Shown piece after piece: positions 48,320 through 58,620 of a stretch of 64,000 nt of DNA. Origin of the DNA: Sthenelais limicola (lineage: Eukaryota > Annelida > Polychaeta > Phyllodocida > Sigalionidae); contig OW804102.1 of assembly GCA_942159475.1 (NCBI GenBank), forward strand, positions 22,758,684-22,822,683. Reading direction: 5' to 3'. The notes under the pieces are model-generated. The model was not told the DNA's origin. It worked only from the letters and a program-made list of their open reading frames with translations, and made no database searches. Position numbers and translations under genes: made by a program. Numbering within the stretch: the first letter of the stretch is position 1; each line of letters opens with the position of its first letter.

Positions 48320-51300
48320 AGAAGTTTACATCAAGGAAAAGCACCAAGGTCACCAAGGCACCTTGCTGTAGTGACTGTCCACCGGATAACAAATGCCATT
48401 CTACCAGGACACAAATATTCGAGATATGTGCAGACCAAAATGTAGGTATGAAAACTACTCAAGGGTATCATGTATTGTCGGAAAAGAATTTTGTAAAATT
48501 GTGTGTAGGCGAAGTCTGCACCAAAGCGCTTGTCGACACTGGGGCCGACAAGTGCTGTATGAGTCTAGCCTTTTTTGATAACATTGATCCTGGTAGAATT
48601 CTGAAAATTTCTTCATCAAATATTTTTGTAACTTTTGGTGGTGGGAAAGCCATTGATGCTGTGTATGATATTACAACTTTAGTGGACATTGACGGCTTTA
48701 AATATGAATGCCAATTTCATGTTGTTCCTGGTCTAAAGTTACCTTGTCTTTTGGGGAGAGATTTCCTCAAAAAGTATGGCGTAAGTCTTCATTATGAATC
48801 TAATGATGTTGTATTGAATAATGTGAGTGTTAGGCTGTCAAAAGATTTGCATGTTCCCGCTGAAACTGAAGTTTTATTTCCAGGAGGCCTACAGGAAGGT
48901 CAGGTGGATAATGGTAGATTTGTGTATTTTGTGGGAAATTATAATGTTGACATGCCTCGTATTCTATTTGCCAAGACTTGCGTCAGAGTAGATCAGGGAA
49001 CTATTCCAGTGAGACTAGTTAATACAGATGTTAACCCCATTGTATTACGTAAAGGTACATGTGTTGGTAAGATTACTTCTATGGGTCCCAATGTATATGT
49101 TAATCTAACTCATATTGGGGTACATAATGTAGAAGCTTCAAATGTTGGGACCACACCTGGGTTAAAATCCGAGCCTAGTACTGATCCGGGTAAATTCCTT
49201 CCTCAAGTGGATTATAGTAGGTCCAACATTAACGACGAACAGAAGACCAGAATGAATGACTTACTCTATAAATATTGTGATGCCTTCGTGGGACCTTCAG
49301 GGGATTTGGGCTGCACAACTTGGATAGAGCATGGAATCGACCTAATTCCAGGAGCCAAGCCTATCCAACAAATGCCATTCAGAATGTCCCCTATGATGCG
49401 GTCACAACTAAAAGCTGCAGTTGACAAGCAGGTCAAAATGGGGATTGTAGAACCCGCTTTTGGTGGATCCTGGGGATCCCCGGCATTTTTGGTGCCTAAG
49501 AGCTCGGGAGAACAGAGGTTAGTCTGTGATTATAGAAACCTCAATTCGCTCAGCGAGGCTCAATATTTAGCAATTCCTCGAATAGATGACACCATTGATG
49601 CTGTGGGTCAGGTGAAACCAAAATATATCTCAGCTTGTGACTTAATGATGGCATTTCACCAAATCCCCATCAAACTGGAAGATAGAGACAAAACTGCATT
49701 TCTGACCCCCTTTGGTAAATACAGGTACACTAGAATGAGCATGGGATTGAAGAATGCGGCGAGATCGTGCCAAATGATCGTTGATATGGTGCTGAGAGGA
49801 TTAAGATTCAAGTCCTCCCTGTGCTATGTCGACGACATTATCACTTTCTCTCGCACCTTTGATGAACACCTTCTCCACATGGAAGAACTCTTCCAAAACT
49901 TGGTAGCTTCTGGTTTAAAGATGAAGGGTGCTAAATGCATCATAGCCGCCCAGCAAGTACCATTTTTGGGGCATATTTTGGACGAGAATGGTGTCAGACC
50001 CAATAATGACAAGATCCGTGCCATTTCGGAGATCATCTCCCCCCAAACACCTAAACAAGTCAGGAGATTCTTGGGCATTACAGGCTTCTACAGGAAATTC
50101 ATTAAAGATTATGCCACCCGCGCCAGAGTCCTGTATGCTCTCACCAAGAAAGATTCTCCTTGGCATTGGGGATGGGAAGAGGAAGCCGCATTCCAAGATC
50201 TCAAATGTGCTCTGACTAGTGATACCTTTTTACTCTACCCAGACTTCAATAAAACCTTCACTGTGACAACTGATGCCAGTGCCTATGGGATGGGTGGGAT
50301 CCTCGAACAGCCTGATGGTGAGGGCAATTTAAAACCTGTTGCCTATGCTGCTAAGCTTTTTAATTCAGCCCAGAGGAATTATTCCACTCTGGACCGTGAA
50401 TTAGCAGCGATGGTTTATGTTTGTACGGAATGGAGGGTATATTTGGAGGGAAGGTCATTCTTGATCCGCACAGATCATGCCCCCCTCCAATATATTCTTA
50501 ACCCTAGGAGTAAACTATCATCTCGTCAGGTTAGGTGGGCATCAGAACTTAATACTTTGGACTTTCGGGTGGAACACATCCGGGGACGAGAAAATTCTGC
50601 CCCAGATTCCCTTTCTAGATTGGGGGAGGAAGATTATCAAGAGACAGAGGTCAGCACACTATTCTCCGAGATGTGTGATGCCTCTGTAGATGACTGGATG
50701 ACTACCCCTCCTTCAAGCACAGAAAGGATACCCAAGAAGAAACGTCGAGCTAACAGGAAAGATCAAGCTCGAGTATCCTTTAATCTAGAACCCAAAGTCC
50801 ATTGTTACCCATCAGATGAAGATGTCACAGTTGAAGTATTTGCACTTGAAAATAGACCACGAGCAAATCATACGAAGAGAGACAGGTACCGTATGGTTGG
50901 TGATAAAACCCCCATCACCATGGAGGGTCTAGGAGTTTCTAAAGAGACAGTGGTAGCCGCACAACGAAAGGATCCAATGTGCGCTGAAATCCTAGATTAC
51001 CTGAGAAATGGTGTTATTCCCGAGGACGAACAACGAGCACGCTTGGTAGTCCTGAGAGAATCTAATTTTCTCATCAAAAATGATATCTTATATCATTTGG
51101 AAACCATTATAGGACCCAAGGGCGGTATCAAAGCTCAAGTTTGTATACCAGGGGAATTGAGGGAGTTAGTGATGCAATTCCATCATGACGCAGTGACCGG
51201 CGGTCACTTAGGTCCTGGTAAGATGCTGACAGCGATGAGACCCAGATATTATTGGCCTTCAATTTCTAGAGATGTCCATAATTTCTGTGCGTCTTGTGAT

Positions 51301-52686
51301 ACCTGTGCAGCTAACAAAAGGATGACTCATCCTTATCGACCTCCTCTCACTATCAGGGACCCTGCTCCGAGGCCATTTGATACCATTAATTTAGATGCCT
51401 TGGAAAGGTTACCTGAGACTACAACAGGACAGAAACATATATATGTAATAGCAGATTACTACAGTAAATACATTATATGCTTTGCTGCTCCTGACCTGAC
51501 GGCTGTTACTTTTGGGAAATTATTCTTCTCTAAAGTTTTATGCCGAGTGGGAGGTGTTCGCAGGATCATAAGTGATAATGGAAAAGCATTCACGTCTAAA
51601 CACTTCGCTCGTGTGTGTGCAGAATATAAGATCTCACATTCCTTTACCTCTACGGCGCATCCAATGGCGAGCGGTTTGGTCGAGAGATCCAATCGTAGCA
51701 TTCTAGGTGTTCTCAGGAACTACATCTCAGATCACCAGGATGACTGGCATGAATACCTAGATGCAGTGACTTTTGCTCTCAATACTACCGTCGCCTATGG
51801 TACTGGCCAATCTCCCTATGCCCTTGTACATGGATGTGAACCTATCTGTCCTTTTGAAGCTAATATTAGCTTGGACATTGATGAAGGCGATTCTGTACAA
51901 GAACGATTTGCTACCTTATTGCAACAGCAAGAGATTGCTGCTAAATATGCTTCTCAACATCGTGAACGAACCCAAGCCCTAATGAAAGCAAGGTATGATC
52001 GTCGTGTCTATGACCCTATGCTGAAAGAAGGAGATCTGGTTTGGCTTCATTGGCCCAGGTTGGAAGAACCGACTGGTAAATTAAAACTAGCTCGGCAATT
52101 CCATGGACCTTACTATCTAGTTAGATATCATACTGATAGTACAGTGTTCCTCAAGAATGCCAAATCAGGGAAATACCTTGATAAACCGGTCACCATTATG
52201 AGGTTAAAGAAGGGTTTGTCTCGTGCTGATGTAGAAGCAGACTGGAAAGGGTATACAGAGGAGCCTCAAGATCCAGCCCCACTGGATGCTGGAGATCTGC
52301 CTCTGGATAGTTTTGTAGAACCCTCAGTCGATAAGGTAATAAATACTCCTCCTGTGGTTGACGAACAAGAACCAGATCAGTCGATACAAGCAGATGATAC
52401 TGGATTCTTAGATGCAGAAGATGAAGATGACCTTCTACTCGGGGCGGAAGCTGAGATCCCAGCAGCGGCTAAGTCATGCCCAAAGGATGAGCCAATGGTG
52501 TATCATCCTATTGAGAAGGTTAATGATGTCTGTCGACCACGAGGAGAGGAGATAAAATATCTTGTTCAATTTAAGGATGGAGATCGGCGGTGGATACCTC
52601 TCAAACAATTTAATAAAACAGCTTGCCAAAAGTATGTTACAACAGAGGAAAACGTTAGAGAGGTTCCCCGTACCCGGTCCCGCTAA
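48280..52686 (+). CDS. pol: Pol polyprotein (protease, reverse transcriptase, RNase H, integrase, chromodomain-like tail)
   Basis: 1,468 codons if entered by the frameshift at 48280; the first ATG is at 48448. Residues below count from that ATG. Aspartic protease: DTGA, catalytic D30. Reverse transcriptase ~290-520: D398 in CDLMMAFHQ, YVDD 460-463 with D462/D463. RNase H ~600-725: D609, E651, D676, D720. Integrase zinc site H913-x6-H920-x29-C950-x2-C953; catalytic core D983, D1043, E1079 (spacing D-x35-E); GPY module at ~1220. Residues ~1352-1390 resemble a chromodomain (IEKVNDVC, KYLVQFKDGDRRWIPL). All catalytic residues are present and the frame is uninterrupted, so enzymatic activity is plausible. 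Processing by its own protease is expected. Confidence 0.95.
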   Translation, partial: LKASFNDGGVGGKQKFTSRKSTKVTKAPCCSDCPPDNKCHSTRTQIFEICADQNVGMKTTQGYHVLSEKNFVKLCVGEVCTKALVDTGADKCCMSLAFFDNIDPGRILKISSSNIFVTFGGGKAIDAVYDITTLVDIDGFKYECQFHVVPGLKLPCLLGRDFLKKYGVSLHYESNDVVLNNVSVRLSKDLHVPAETEVLFPGGLQEGQVDNGRFVYFVGNYNVDMPRILFAKTCVRVDQGTIPVRLVNTDVNPIVLRKGTCVGKITSMGPNVYVNLTHIGVHNVEASNVGTTPGLKSEPSTDPGKFLPQVDYSRSNINDEQKTRMNDLLYKYCDAFVGPSGDLGCTTWIEHGIDLIPGAKPIQQMPFRMSPMMRSQLKAAVDKQVKMGIVEPAFGGSWGSPAFLVPKSSGEQRLVCDYRNLNSLSEAQYLAIPRIDDTIDAVGQVKPKYISACDLMMAFHQIPIKLEDRDKTAFLTPFGKYRYTRMSMGLKNAARSCQMIVDMVLRGLRFKSSLCYVDDIITFSRTFDEHLLHMEELFQNLVASGLKMKGAKCIIAAQQVPFLGHILDENGVRPNNDKIRAISEIISPQTPKQVRRFLGITGFYRKFIKDYATRARVLYALTKKDSPWHWGWEEEAAFQDLKCALTSDTFLLYPDFNKTFTVTTDASAYGMGGILEQPDGEGNLKPVAYAAKLFNSAQRNYSTLDRELAAMVYVCTEWRVYLEGRSFLIRTDHAPLQYILNPRSKLSSRQVRWASELNTLDFRVEHIRGRENSAPDSLSRLGEEDYQETEVSTLFSEMCDASVDDWMTTPPSSTERIPKKKRRANRKDQARVSFNLEPKVHCYPSDEDVTVEVFALENRPRANHTKRDRYRMVGDKTPITMEGLGVSKETVVAAQRKDPMCAEILDYLRNGVIPEDEQRARLVVLRESNFLIKNDILYHLETIIGPKGGIKAQVCIPGELRELVMQFHHDAVTGGHLGPGKMLTAMRPRYYWPSISRDVHNFCASCDTCAANKRMTHPYRPPLTIRDPAPRPFDTINLDALERLPETTTGQKHIYVIADYYSKYIICFAAPDLTAVTFGKLFFSKVLCRVGGVRRIISDNGKAFTSKHFARVCAEYKISHSFTSTAHPMASGLVERSNRSILGVLRNYISDHQDDWHEYLDAVTFALNTTVAYGTGQSPYALVHGCEPICPFEANISLDIDEGDSVQERFATLLQQQEIAAKYASQHRERTQALMKARYDRRVYDPMLKEGDLVWLHWPRLEEPTGKLKLARQFHGPYYLVRYHTDSTVFLKNAKSGKYLDKPVTIMRLKKGLSRADVEADWKGYTEEPQDPAPLDAGDLPLDSFVEPSVDKVINTPPVVDEQEPDQSIQADDTGFLDAEDEDDLLLGAEAEIPAAAKSCPKDEPMVYHPIEKVNDVCRPRGEEIKYLVQFKDGDRRWIPLKQFNKTACQKYVTTEENVREVPRTRSR

Positions 52687-53638
52687 AAGAAATGCAGTTT
52701 TGATTCCCATCTCTATTTTTCTTCCATTTTACCCTTGTTCACCGTTATATCACAAATATATTTCTTCTCATCTTTCTATTATAACCTCCAGGGAAAGATG
52801 GTGCTTTATCTCTCAGTTCTAACGCGTGATCTGAGAGTGCTTAACATAATTTTTATTCCCGGAGGCTATGACAAGGAAAAGGAATTTATTTACTTGGAAG
52901 CATGATGGACGTCCAATATCTGCTACAGCATTATTTATTATATTATCGGAGTCACCCATGTCTATTATATTATATGACTCCTATGGATTTGACTAATTAT
53001 TATTTCTCATTGCCGACCTGACATCGTGCAAGCTTTGGCGCCTTATAAGCGGCCGATTGTATAGGATTGAAGAAGACACCACTTATACCCAATTATGACT
53101 TCTAAAACCATTAGATTATTTTCTTAAGGTTTGTCTCGAACTAAGACCCTTGCATCAAAGGCAAGGAGGGGAACAAAGCTTTCTCTTACCCGATTAGAGT
53201 ATATTATTTCACTATTATTGACAGTTCGTACAGACTCTCCTCTTAGCTTTAATTTTAATCCTCATTTTGGTTCGCTCGCATTCTGTTCTTAATGCTATTG
53301 GCTTAGACAGGAGAGGAATCGAGGTAAGGTGTGTAAGCTGCTAGGAGTTAATTCTTTTGCATTTCTATTTCTCTTTTGTTGGTCGCGCGGCTGACAGGTC
53401 GGCGCCAACAGCATTCGCTAGAAGAAAGCCAGCCACTATTTGACGCGCTCAAGTCGCAAGAAAGCTTTAAGTTAATTAGTAGCGTTGACAAAGTATGTTT
53501 GTCTCGGCAACAAGATTGTGTATTTATATGTCTAGGCTGAGGAACAGCCGGGAAAGCTTATGAACGCTTGTACCAAGTATTTAAGGAGGTGGAATCAGGA
53601 GAGAGAATCATTCCAACCTTGGTTGCGAACAGTGAAGC
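52687..53638 (+). other. Pol-env spacer with possible env splice acceptor
   Basis: About 950 non-coding bases, unusually long between pol and env. A pyrimidine-rich tract (TTTCTATTTCTCTTTTGTTG) followed by CTGACAG (AG at 53396-53397) is a good candidate acceptor for a spliced env mRNA. TATTTAAG at 53578-53585 could alternatively act as a weak internal TATA box ~55 bases before the env ATG. Neither is proven. Confidence 0.35.
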
Positions 53639-56524
53639 ATGGCTTGGCTTATTCTTCTAGCGATGGTTATCATTTCAACCGAAGGTTCTTGGCCCGACAC
53701 TTTGGCAAGACCTGATGTAGGAGTGATATTCCAAAAGGACCCGACTTTGTTACTGGCTCCGGAGGAAGTGGGATCCTTAACAGTGGCTATACCCCTTCCT
53801 AATTTCTTGGAGAATATCGTTGGGAATTTGACAAATCCTTGTGACGATGCACCTGAAGTAGATAAAACGTTCTGGGGAGAACAACGCTTATGTCAGAAAA
53901 TGACTAACTTTCTAGATATTCAACATGAACTGTGGCAAGATATTAAGGCAAGGACAACTGACTACAATGAGGATTTAGAGACACTTATTAAGGGACATCA
54001 TACTAGAGCACCTAGGAGGAAGCGATCTTCCCCTCTAGATTTTATAGGAGACCTCTCCAGTACTTTATTCGGCACCGCCACTATGAAGGATCTTTCTAGG
54101 CTGGCGACTAATGTAATTAATTTAAGTAAAGTAGTAGGCCAAATAGATGCCAAACAGACCGAGATAGGAGATGATACGGCCCATGCGTTTCATCTTGTTT
54201 CTAATTCACTGAAGAATCTGAGGCGGCGATTCGATACAGCAGAGGGTGATTTAGTACAGACCAAGAGGGCACTAAGGCGTTTAATGGGAGCAATGGGCCC
54301 ATTAACTGCAGGAGTAACTACGGGACAAGTTCGTTTAGCCCATCTTACTATATCACTCGCTTATACTACTTACCAAATCGAGCTTTTATCCACTCAGGAG
54401 AGGGTTTTGGCTGGTTGGGTGAGAGGGATAGAAGCATTGTATCAAGGTCACCTGACAGCCGACATTCTCAGCCCTACTCAATTGAATCGCCTCCTCCATA
54501 GATATGACAAGAAAATATCGCCACTTGGATACACCAGATGTACTAGACACATCAGCTTTTACATCGATGACCATGTGACTACCTTTACCTTTTCTGATAA
54601 TCATCTTTACTTATACCTTCAAGTCCCTATTTCTCAGAGTGAGTGCACCTTCGTTCTTTATAATGTAATCACCATACCTGTTCCTTTGACCTCTAATTCG
54701 ACCAAGGGATATACTACTTTGAAGACAGGAACCAGAGCTTTAGCTGTCAGTAAATCAGGACAGACTTTTATGGAAATTACTTCAGCTCAAAGGGACGGAT
54801 GCCACAAGGGTTATTTCTGGGAATGCCCTAACATTATTCTCCAGAAACCCGTTTCTTTCCCTTCATGTCTCTGGTCATTATATAAAGGGCAATATAATGC
54901 AGATAATTGCGCTTACACCATATCTACTAGAGCTCGCCTGCCGACCAATATTATTCATGTCCAAGAGTCTCAGTATTTAGTACAATCTTCAAATGGATCA
55001 TTTACTCTCACCCACCCTAATTCTTCTAAAGAAACAATCAAGTGCATCTCATGTTATTTTAATTTAACCTGTGGCAGTCGTGTACAGGTTGATGGCCTTT
55101 TAGCAGTCGCTGGATTGGACTGTACGAATATCTCTCAATTCTCTTATGTCCACACCGTTAATATGCCTTTAATGAAGGCTTTCAACATTTCTTTAATTAG
55201 ATGGGATAGCGATTTTGCCAAGAGGAATATTACCTTGGACTTGAACTTCCCTTTTGAACAATTAACTTCTGTACTGAATGATACCACTGGAGCGGAACAA
55301 GACCTGGATATCTTGGTGGATCGACTCAAGAAGAAGGCTAAATTTAGTTTTGAGTCGACCAAACAAACCCACCCCGCTCTTGATTATTTTCGCTCATGGA
55401 GAGAAGTTAATGTGTTGGACCTTATTATTATTATTGCCTTTATTCTAATTGTCTTACCTGGAATCCTCGCTTATGTTAAATGGAGATCCGCCGCCCCCTT
55501 ACTTATTTTACTCAAGGCCAGATTGAGCACAGCCAAATCTCTACCTCAAGATCTGGAGAAGGTAGTGGTTAACTTATTGGACTTTAAAGACAAGCAGAAG
55601 GAGATCGCCGCCAATACCGGCCTCATGAGTAGGAACCTTACCTACCAGGAGGTTGTTCTTACCATGACCTTTGCTTGTATTGTCCTCTTCAGATTCAGAA
55701 AGCCTTTAGCTACAGTTTTCCGCTGGTTGGCCGGCAAATTAGATTTTTATGGATGTATTGAATGTTTGGCCTCCAACTCTAATTTTATTACACACAAGGG
55801 AACCACCATCTACTACAAGTTAGGTGGTACTGCGGAAAACTTGTGCATCCCTGTAGCTACCACAGGCCATGATCTTGGGTCTATTGAATTTATTGCCATA
55901 CCAAGGATTTTTAATACAAGGGTGGAACGAGGATGTTCCAGTACCAAAGTTGTTTTTGAAAAGGTCGGACATTTCACCATGAAGCTTGGACAAAGGGTGA
56001 TTGATATCCCAATGAGATCAGTTATCAAGACAGATAAATGGACCGGGAGTAGGGTAGAGCAGGCATTGGCGATTATCACCGACTCAGATCCAGATGGGAT
56101 ATTTCTGGCTGAGGGAGAATTCGGTTTAAAGGAAATCGTCGATCCTCCTATCCCTATTCCCGCTCCAACACCTCCAGTCTCCAGATCAATAGTTTCCACA
56201 ACTCTACCTGCCGCCAAAATGCCACAGTTCACCAAATTCAAGCAAAATCAAAACTTAAGTTCTCCCCTATTACCTGCCGCCACACAGAACGAACTCTCTA
56301 AACCCACACCCCCTCCCTCGGAAAGCTCTCAGGAAGAGAGAAGAGGAAGGGAAGATTCATTTCACTCTGTAAGTTTGGAAACTACCCCTAAATACATCAG
56401 AAAACCTACTCCTACCCGGAGAGGGCTAGGCTCGAACAGTGGGAGTTCAACCAAAAAGGGGTTGGGATGGGATATTCTAAATATCGGTAACAAAAAGCCA
56501 AACGGTAAACTAGACCAAGTCTGA
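53639..56524 (+). CDS. env: Env-like fusion glycoprotein of baculovirus-F/errantivirus type, with long C-terminal extension
   Basis: 961 codons, intact; ATG in strong context (A at -3, G at +4). Residues 1-17 form a hydrophobic signal peptide. RRKR at 126-129 is a furin-type cleavage site, followed closely by LDFIGDLSSTLFGTAT (133-148), the hallmark fusion-peptide region of baculovirus F and errantivirus Env proteins, which mediate membrane fusion. A helical segment, several N-x-S/T sites and many Cys complete the ectodomain. A transmembrane segment lies at ~595-613 (LIIIIAFILIVLPGILAYV). Unlike typical F proteins, ~345 residues follow it: a charged helix, a short hydrophobic stretch (672-684), a Cys-containing, apparently folded region (~690-840) and a Pro/Ser-rich, basic tail. 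I do not recognise that extension. It is probably expressed from a spliced mRNA. Confidence 0.88.
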   Translation: MAWLILLAMVIISTEGSWPDTLARPDVGVIFQKDPTLLLAPEEVGSLTVAIPLPNFLENIVGNLTNPCDDAPEVDKTFWGEQRLCQKMTNFLDIQHELWQDIKARTTDYNEDLETLIKGHHTRAPRRKRSSPLDFIGDLSSTLFGTATMKDLSRLATNVINLSKVVGQIDAKQTEIGDDTAHAFHLVSNSLKNLRRRFDTAEGDLVQTKRALRRLMGAMGPLTAGVTTGQVRLAHLTISLAYTTYQIELLSTQERVLAGWVRGIEALYQGHLTADILSPTQLNRLLHRYDKKISPLGYTRCTRHISFYIDDHVTTFTFSDNHLYLYLQVPISQSECTFVLYNVITIPVPLTSNSTKGYTTLKTGTRALAVSKSGQTFMEITSAQRDGCHKGYFWECPNIILQKPVSFPSCLWSLYKGQYNADNCAYTISTRARLPTNIIHVQESQYLVQSSNGSFTLTHPNSSKETIKCISCYFNLTCGSRVQVDGLLAVAGLDCTNISQFSYVHTVNMPLMKAFNISLIRWDSDFAKRNITLDLNFPFEQLTSVLNDTTGAEQDLDILVDRLKKKAKFSFESTKQTHPALDYFRSWREVNVLDLIIIIAFILIVLPGILAYVKWRSAAPLLILLKARLSTAKSLPQDLEKVVVNLLDFKDKQKEIAANTGLMSRNLTYQEVVLTMTFACIVLFRFRKPLATVFRWLAGKLDFYGCIECLASNSNFITHKGTTIYYKLGGTAENLCIPVATTGHDLGSIEFIAIPRIFNTRVERGCSSTKVVFEKVGHFTMKLGQRVIDIPMRSVIKTDKWTGSRVEQALAIITDSDPDGIFLAEGEFGLKEIVDPPIPIPAPTPPVSRSIVSTTLPAAKMPQFTKFKQNQNLSSPLLPAATQNELSKPTPPPSESSQEERRGREDSFHSVSLETTPKYIRKPTPTRRGLGSNSGSSTKKGLGWDILNIGNKKPNGKLDQV

Positions 56525-57739
56525 GAAAATTATTGAAACCCCCCGAAAGTTTATCAGATAAGGGACAGCTTACTAAAGGTATATTTTTGTTTTTCTCGGT
56601 TCTATCAATGAACAGCATATTTTTCTCTTATCTATGTTTGTGTGTGAAGCTACTTATTTCTTTGAATTTATGTTTCTCGATATGTACGTCTGAGTATCAT
56701 CAAACCTGAGCACCAGCCCCAGGGTGTCCTCATGGTTATTTTCTTGATAAAACATTGTATCGTATTACATGTATTCTATTTCATTTTTCAATACGCCTTT
56801 CATCACAAGACAACTGTCTTAGGGTCTCGCCGATTGGGATGCACTCTTTGAAGATTTGGTCTTATGATTTTGTATTGTATTTGTATTACATGTACACTTA
56901 TTCATTTTTCAATATACCTTTTATCACAAGACAATTGTCTTAGGGTCTCGCCGAGTGGGATGTACTCTTTGAAGATTTGGTCTTATGATTTTGTATTGTA
57001 TTTTGTATTACATGTATTCTTATTCATTTTTCAATACGCCTTTCATCACAAGACAACTGTCTTAGGGTCTCGCCGAGTGGGATGTACTCTTTGAAGATTT
57101 GGTCTTATGATTTTGTATTGTATTTGTATTACATGTACACTTATTCATTTTTCAATATACCTTTTATCACAAGGCAATTGTCTTAGGGTCTCGCTGATTG
57201 GGATGTACTCTTTGAAGATTTGCTCTTATGATTTTGTATTATCTTATCATTGTATGTATTTGATTGCACATTTTATGTTTGTGTCGTACTAATCAGTACA
57301 ACCAGGTTGCTATCTGAAGGTTTGAAGAGTTGGGTAATAATACAGGATAATTTAATAAGGTTGATGGTTTACATTACATAGTGTTCGGTCACACTAGAGG
57401 TTTTCTGTGACGGACATCAGCTGTATCATGAGATTACGGATGTTTATCGATTGTGCCTTAAGCTTCTAGTTATTACCCAGTATCTGATGTATTGATCTAT
57501 GGTATGGATTTCATATTTGTCATTGCTTATGTTTGACTTTATCATTATGACTATAGGAGATGTTTCACATGTAATTTGTACATATGTTCTAGGGTAACAA
57601 CCCGTGATTATGTCTGGTATACAACTGACCATTTTTAGCTGAGATTCAGAACAGCTGATTTGAAAATACTTTTATGTCTATTACTTCTTTATTTCTTTTA
57701 CTGTGTAGTGGTAACACAAAAGCAGTGTGCCTGGAAGCA
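56525..57739 (+). other. 3' untranslated region of the retrotransposon
   Basis: About 1.2 kb between env stop and 3' LTR. It holds four ~121-bp tandem repeats (next entry) and AT-rich sequence. The bases just before the LTR (GTGTGCCTGGAAGCA) are not a convincing polypurine tract; the expected plus-strand primer is therefore weak or atypical. Confidence 0.6.
56760..57240 (+). repeat. Four tandem ~121-bp repeats with a palindromic core
   Basis: TCATTTTTCAATA starts at 56781, 56902, 57024 and 57145 (periods 121, 122, 121). Copies 1 and 3 share one set of variants (ACGCCTTTCATC) and copies 2 and 4 another (ATACCTTTTATC), so the array arose by doubling a dimer. Each carries AAGACAATTGTCTT or a one-base variant (perfect at 56928-56941), a palindrome able to form a hairpin in RNA or bind a dimeric protein, followed by GGGTCTCGCCGAGTGGGATG-like sequence. 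Confidence 0.9.
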
Positions 57740-58616
57740 TGTTAACATAAGGTTTGCATTTAAAAGGTATTTTCTGGCCGTTTTACATTAATTCCATTGA
57801 TTCGATTTTATTCTTCTTAAAGGCCTGAGGTTTAACTGACTAGACTATAAACCCATATCCAGACTCTGTTATTGGGATAATTAACTACTTAGTGCAAGCT
57901 AAGCATTTTACTGTCTAGCCAGGGGGTTTCATCCCTCTGTTAGCATTAAAGCCACTCAAGCCAGGGGCTTAGCATTCCTGTGCTAAAGCTGTTAGCAAGT
58001 CTAGGCAGGGGCTTGGCATCCTTGTGCTAACCCCTGTACAAGCTAAACAATGACTTTTACCTCTCTGTAATCAACCTTCTTATTAATGCCAGACTAAGAA
58101 ATTATGATGCTATCCTCTTAATTGTTGTTTGTTTCATGTTGATGCTGATGCCTGTGACTTATGGAAAATAAACAGAACTTAGCTTCTTGCCAGTCTAGGT
58201 CCAGGTGGTGTGGTAACCTAACAACCCCCAACCCCCTTTCTGGGTATATATACTCAGGTGTGCCTCCCTATTCCCCAGTTATTACTTTGCTTCTGAACAC
58301 TGACATTGTCCAGGACATGTCCAGTACCACACTACCAAGACCTCTGCTATATTGGAACTACCTTCTATTGAACTACAGGAATTCCTTGTGTGAGTTATCC
58401 TTCATAGTTATTGACTTATTACCATTCTGTTGTGCTTGCATACCTGGACCATATAGCACCATATTGACACACCTACCTGGATATCAGTGTCACAATCATT
58501 GTCTGTTATAGCACTAGCTTTCCCCATACCTCTCAACGAACATTGACAGTAGCCAGAGAACCATTATTTCAGTATTTAATTATTCTTTAAGATATATTGC
58601 TAGGCATATCTTAATA
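57740..58616 (+). mobile_element. 3' LTR of the gypsy-type retrotransposon
   Basis: 877 bases, no difference from the 5' LTR found by eye. TATA box at the equivalent position (58245-58252). No AATAAA is evident between the expected start site and the LTR end. An AATAAA lies 11 bases outside, in host DNA (58627-58632), and might serve this particular copy. Confidence 0.9.
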
Positions 58617-58620
58617 CTAG
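58617..58620. repeat. Target-site duplication, right (CTAG)
   Basis: Matches CTAG at 45916-45919. In the 5' LTR the bases at the same place continue as CTGG into the leader, so this CTAG is host sequence. Confidence 0.65.

Larger units (their letters stand above)
45920..58616 (+). mobile_element. Complete env-bearing Ty3/gypsy-type LTR retrotransposon (12.7 kb)
   Basis: Order: LTR, short leader, gag, pol (PR-RT-RH-IN), spacer, env-like gene, tandem-repeat 3' region, LTR. Integrase after RNase H is the Ty3/gypsy order. All three genes are uninterrupted and the LTRs look identical, so the copy is young and possibly active. The env of baculovirus-F type groups it functionally with errantivirus-like elements, but the CCHC knuckle in Gag and chromodomain-like tail in Pol are not usual in insect errantiviruses. 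It lies antisense in a host intron. Confidence 0.93.

Noticed and set aside
57725..57739. Polypurine tract before the 3' LTR
   Set aside because: The sequence GTGTGCCTGGAAGCA is too mixed to be called a polypurine tract with confidence.
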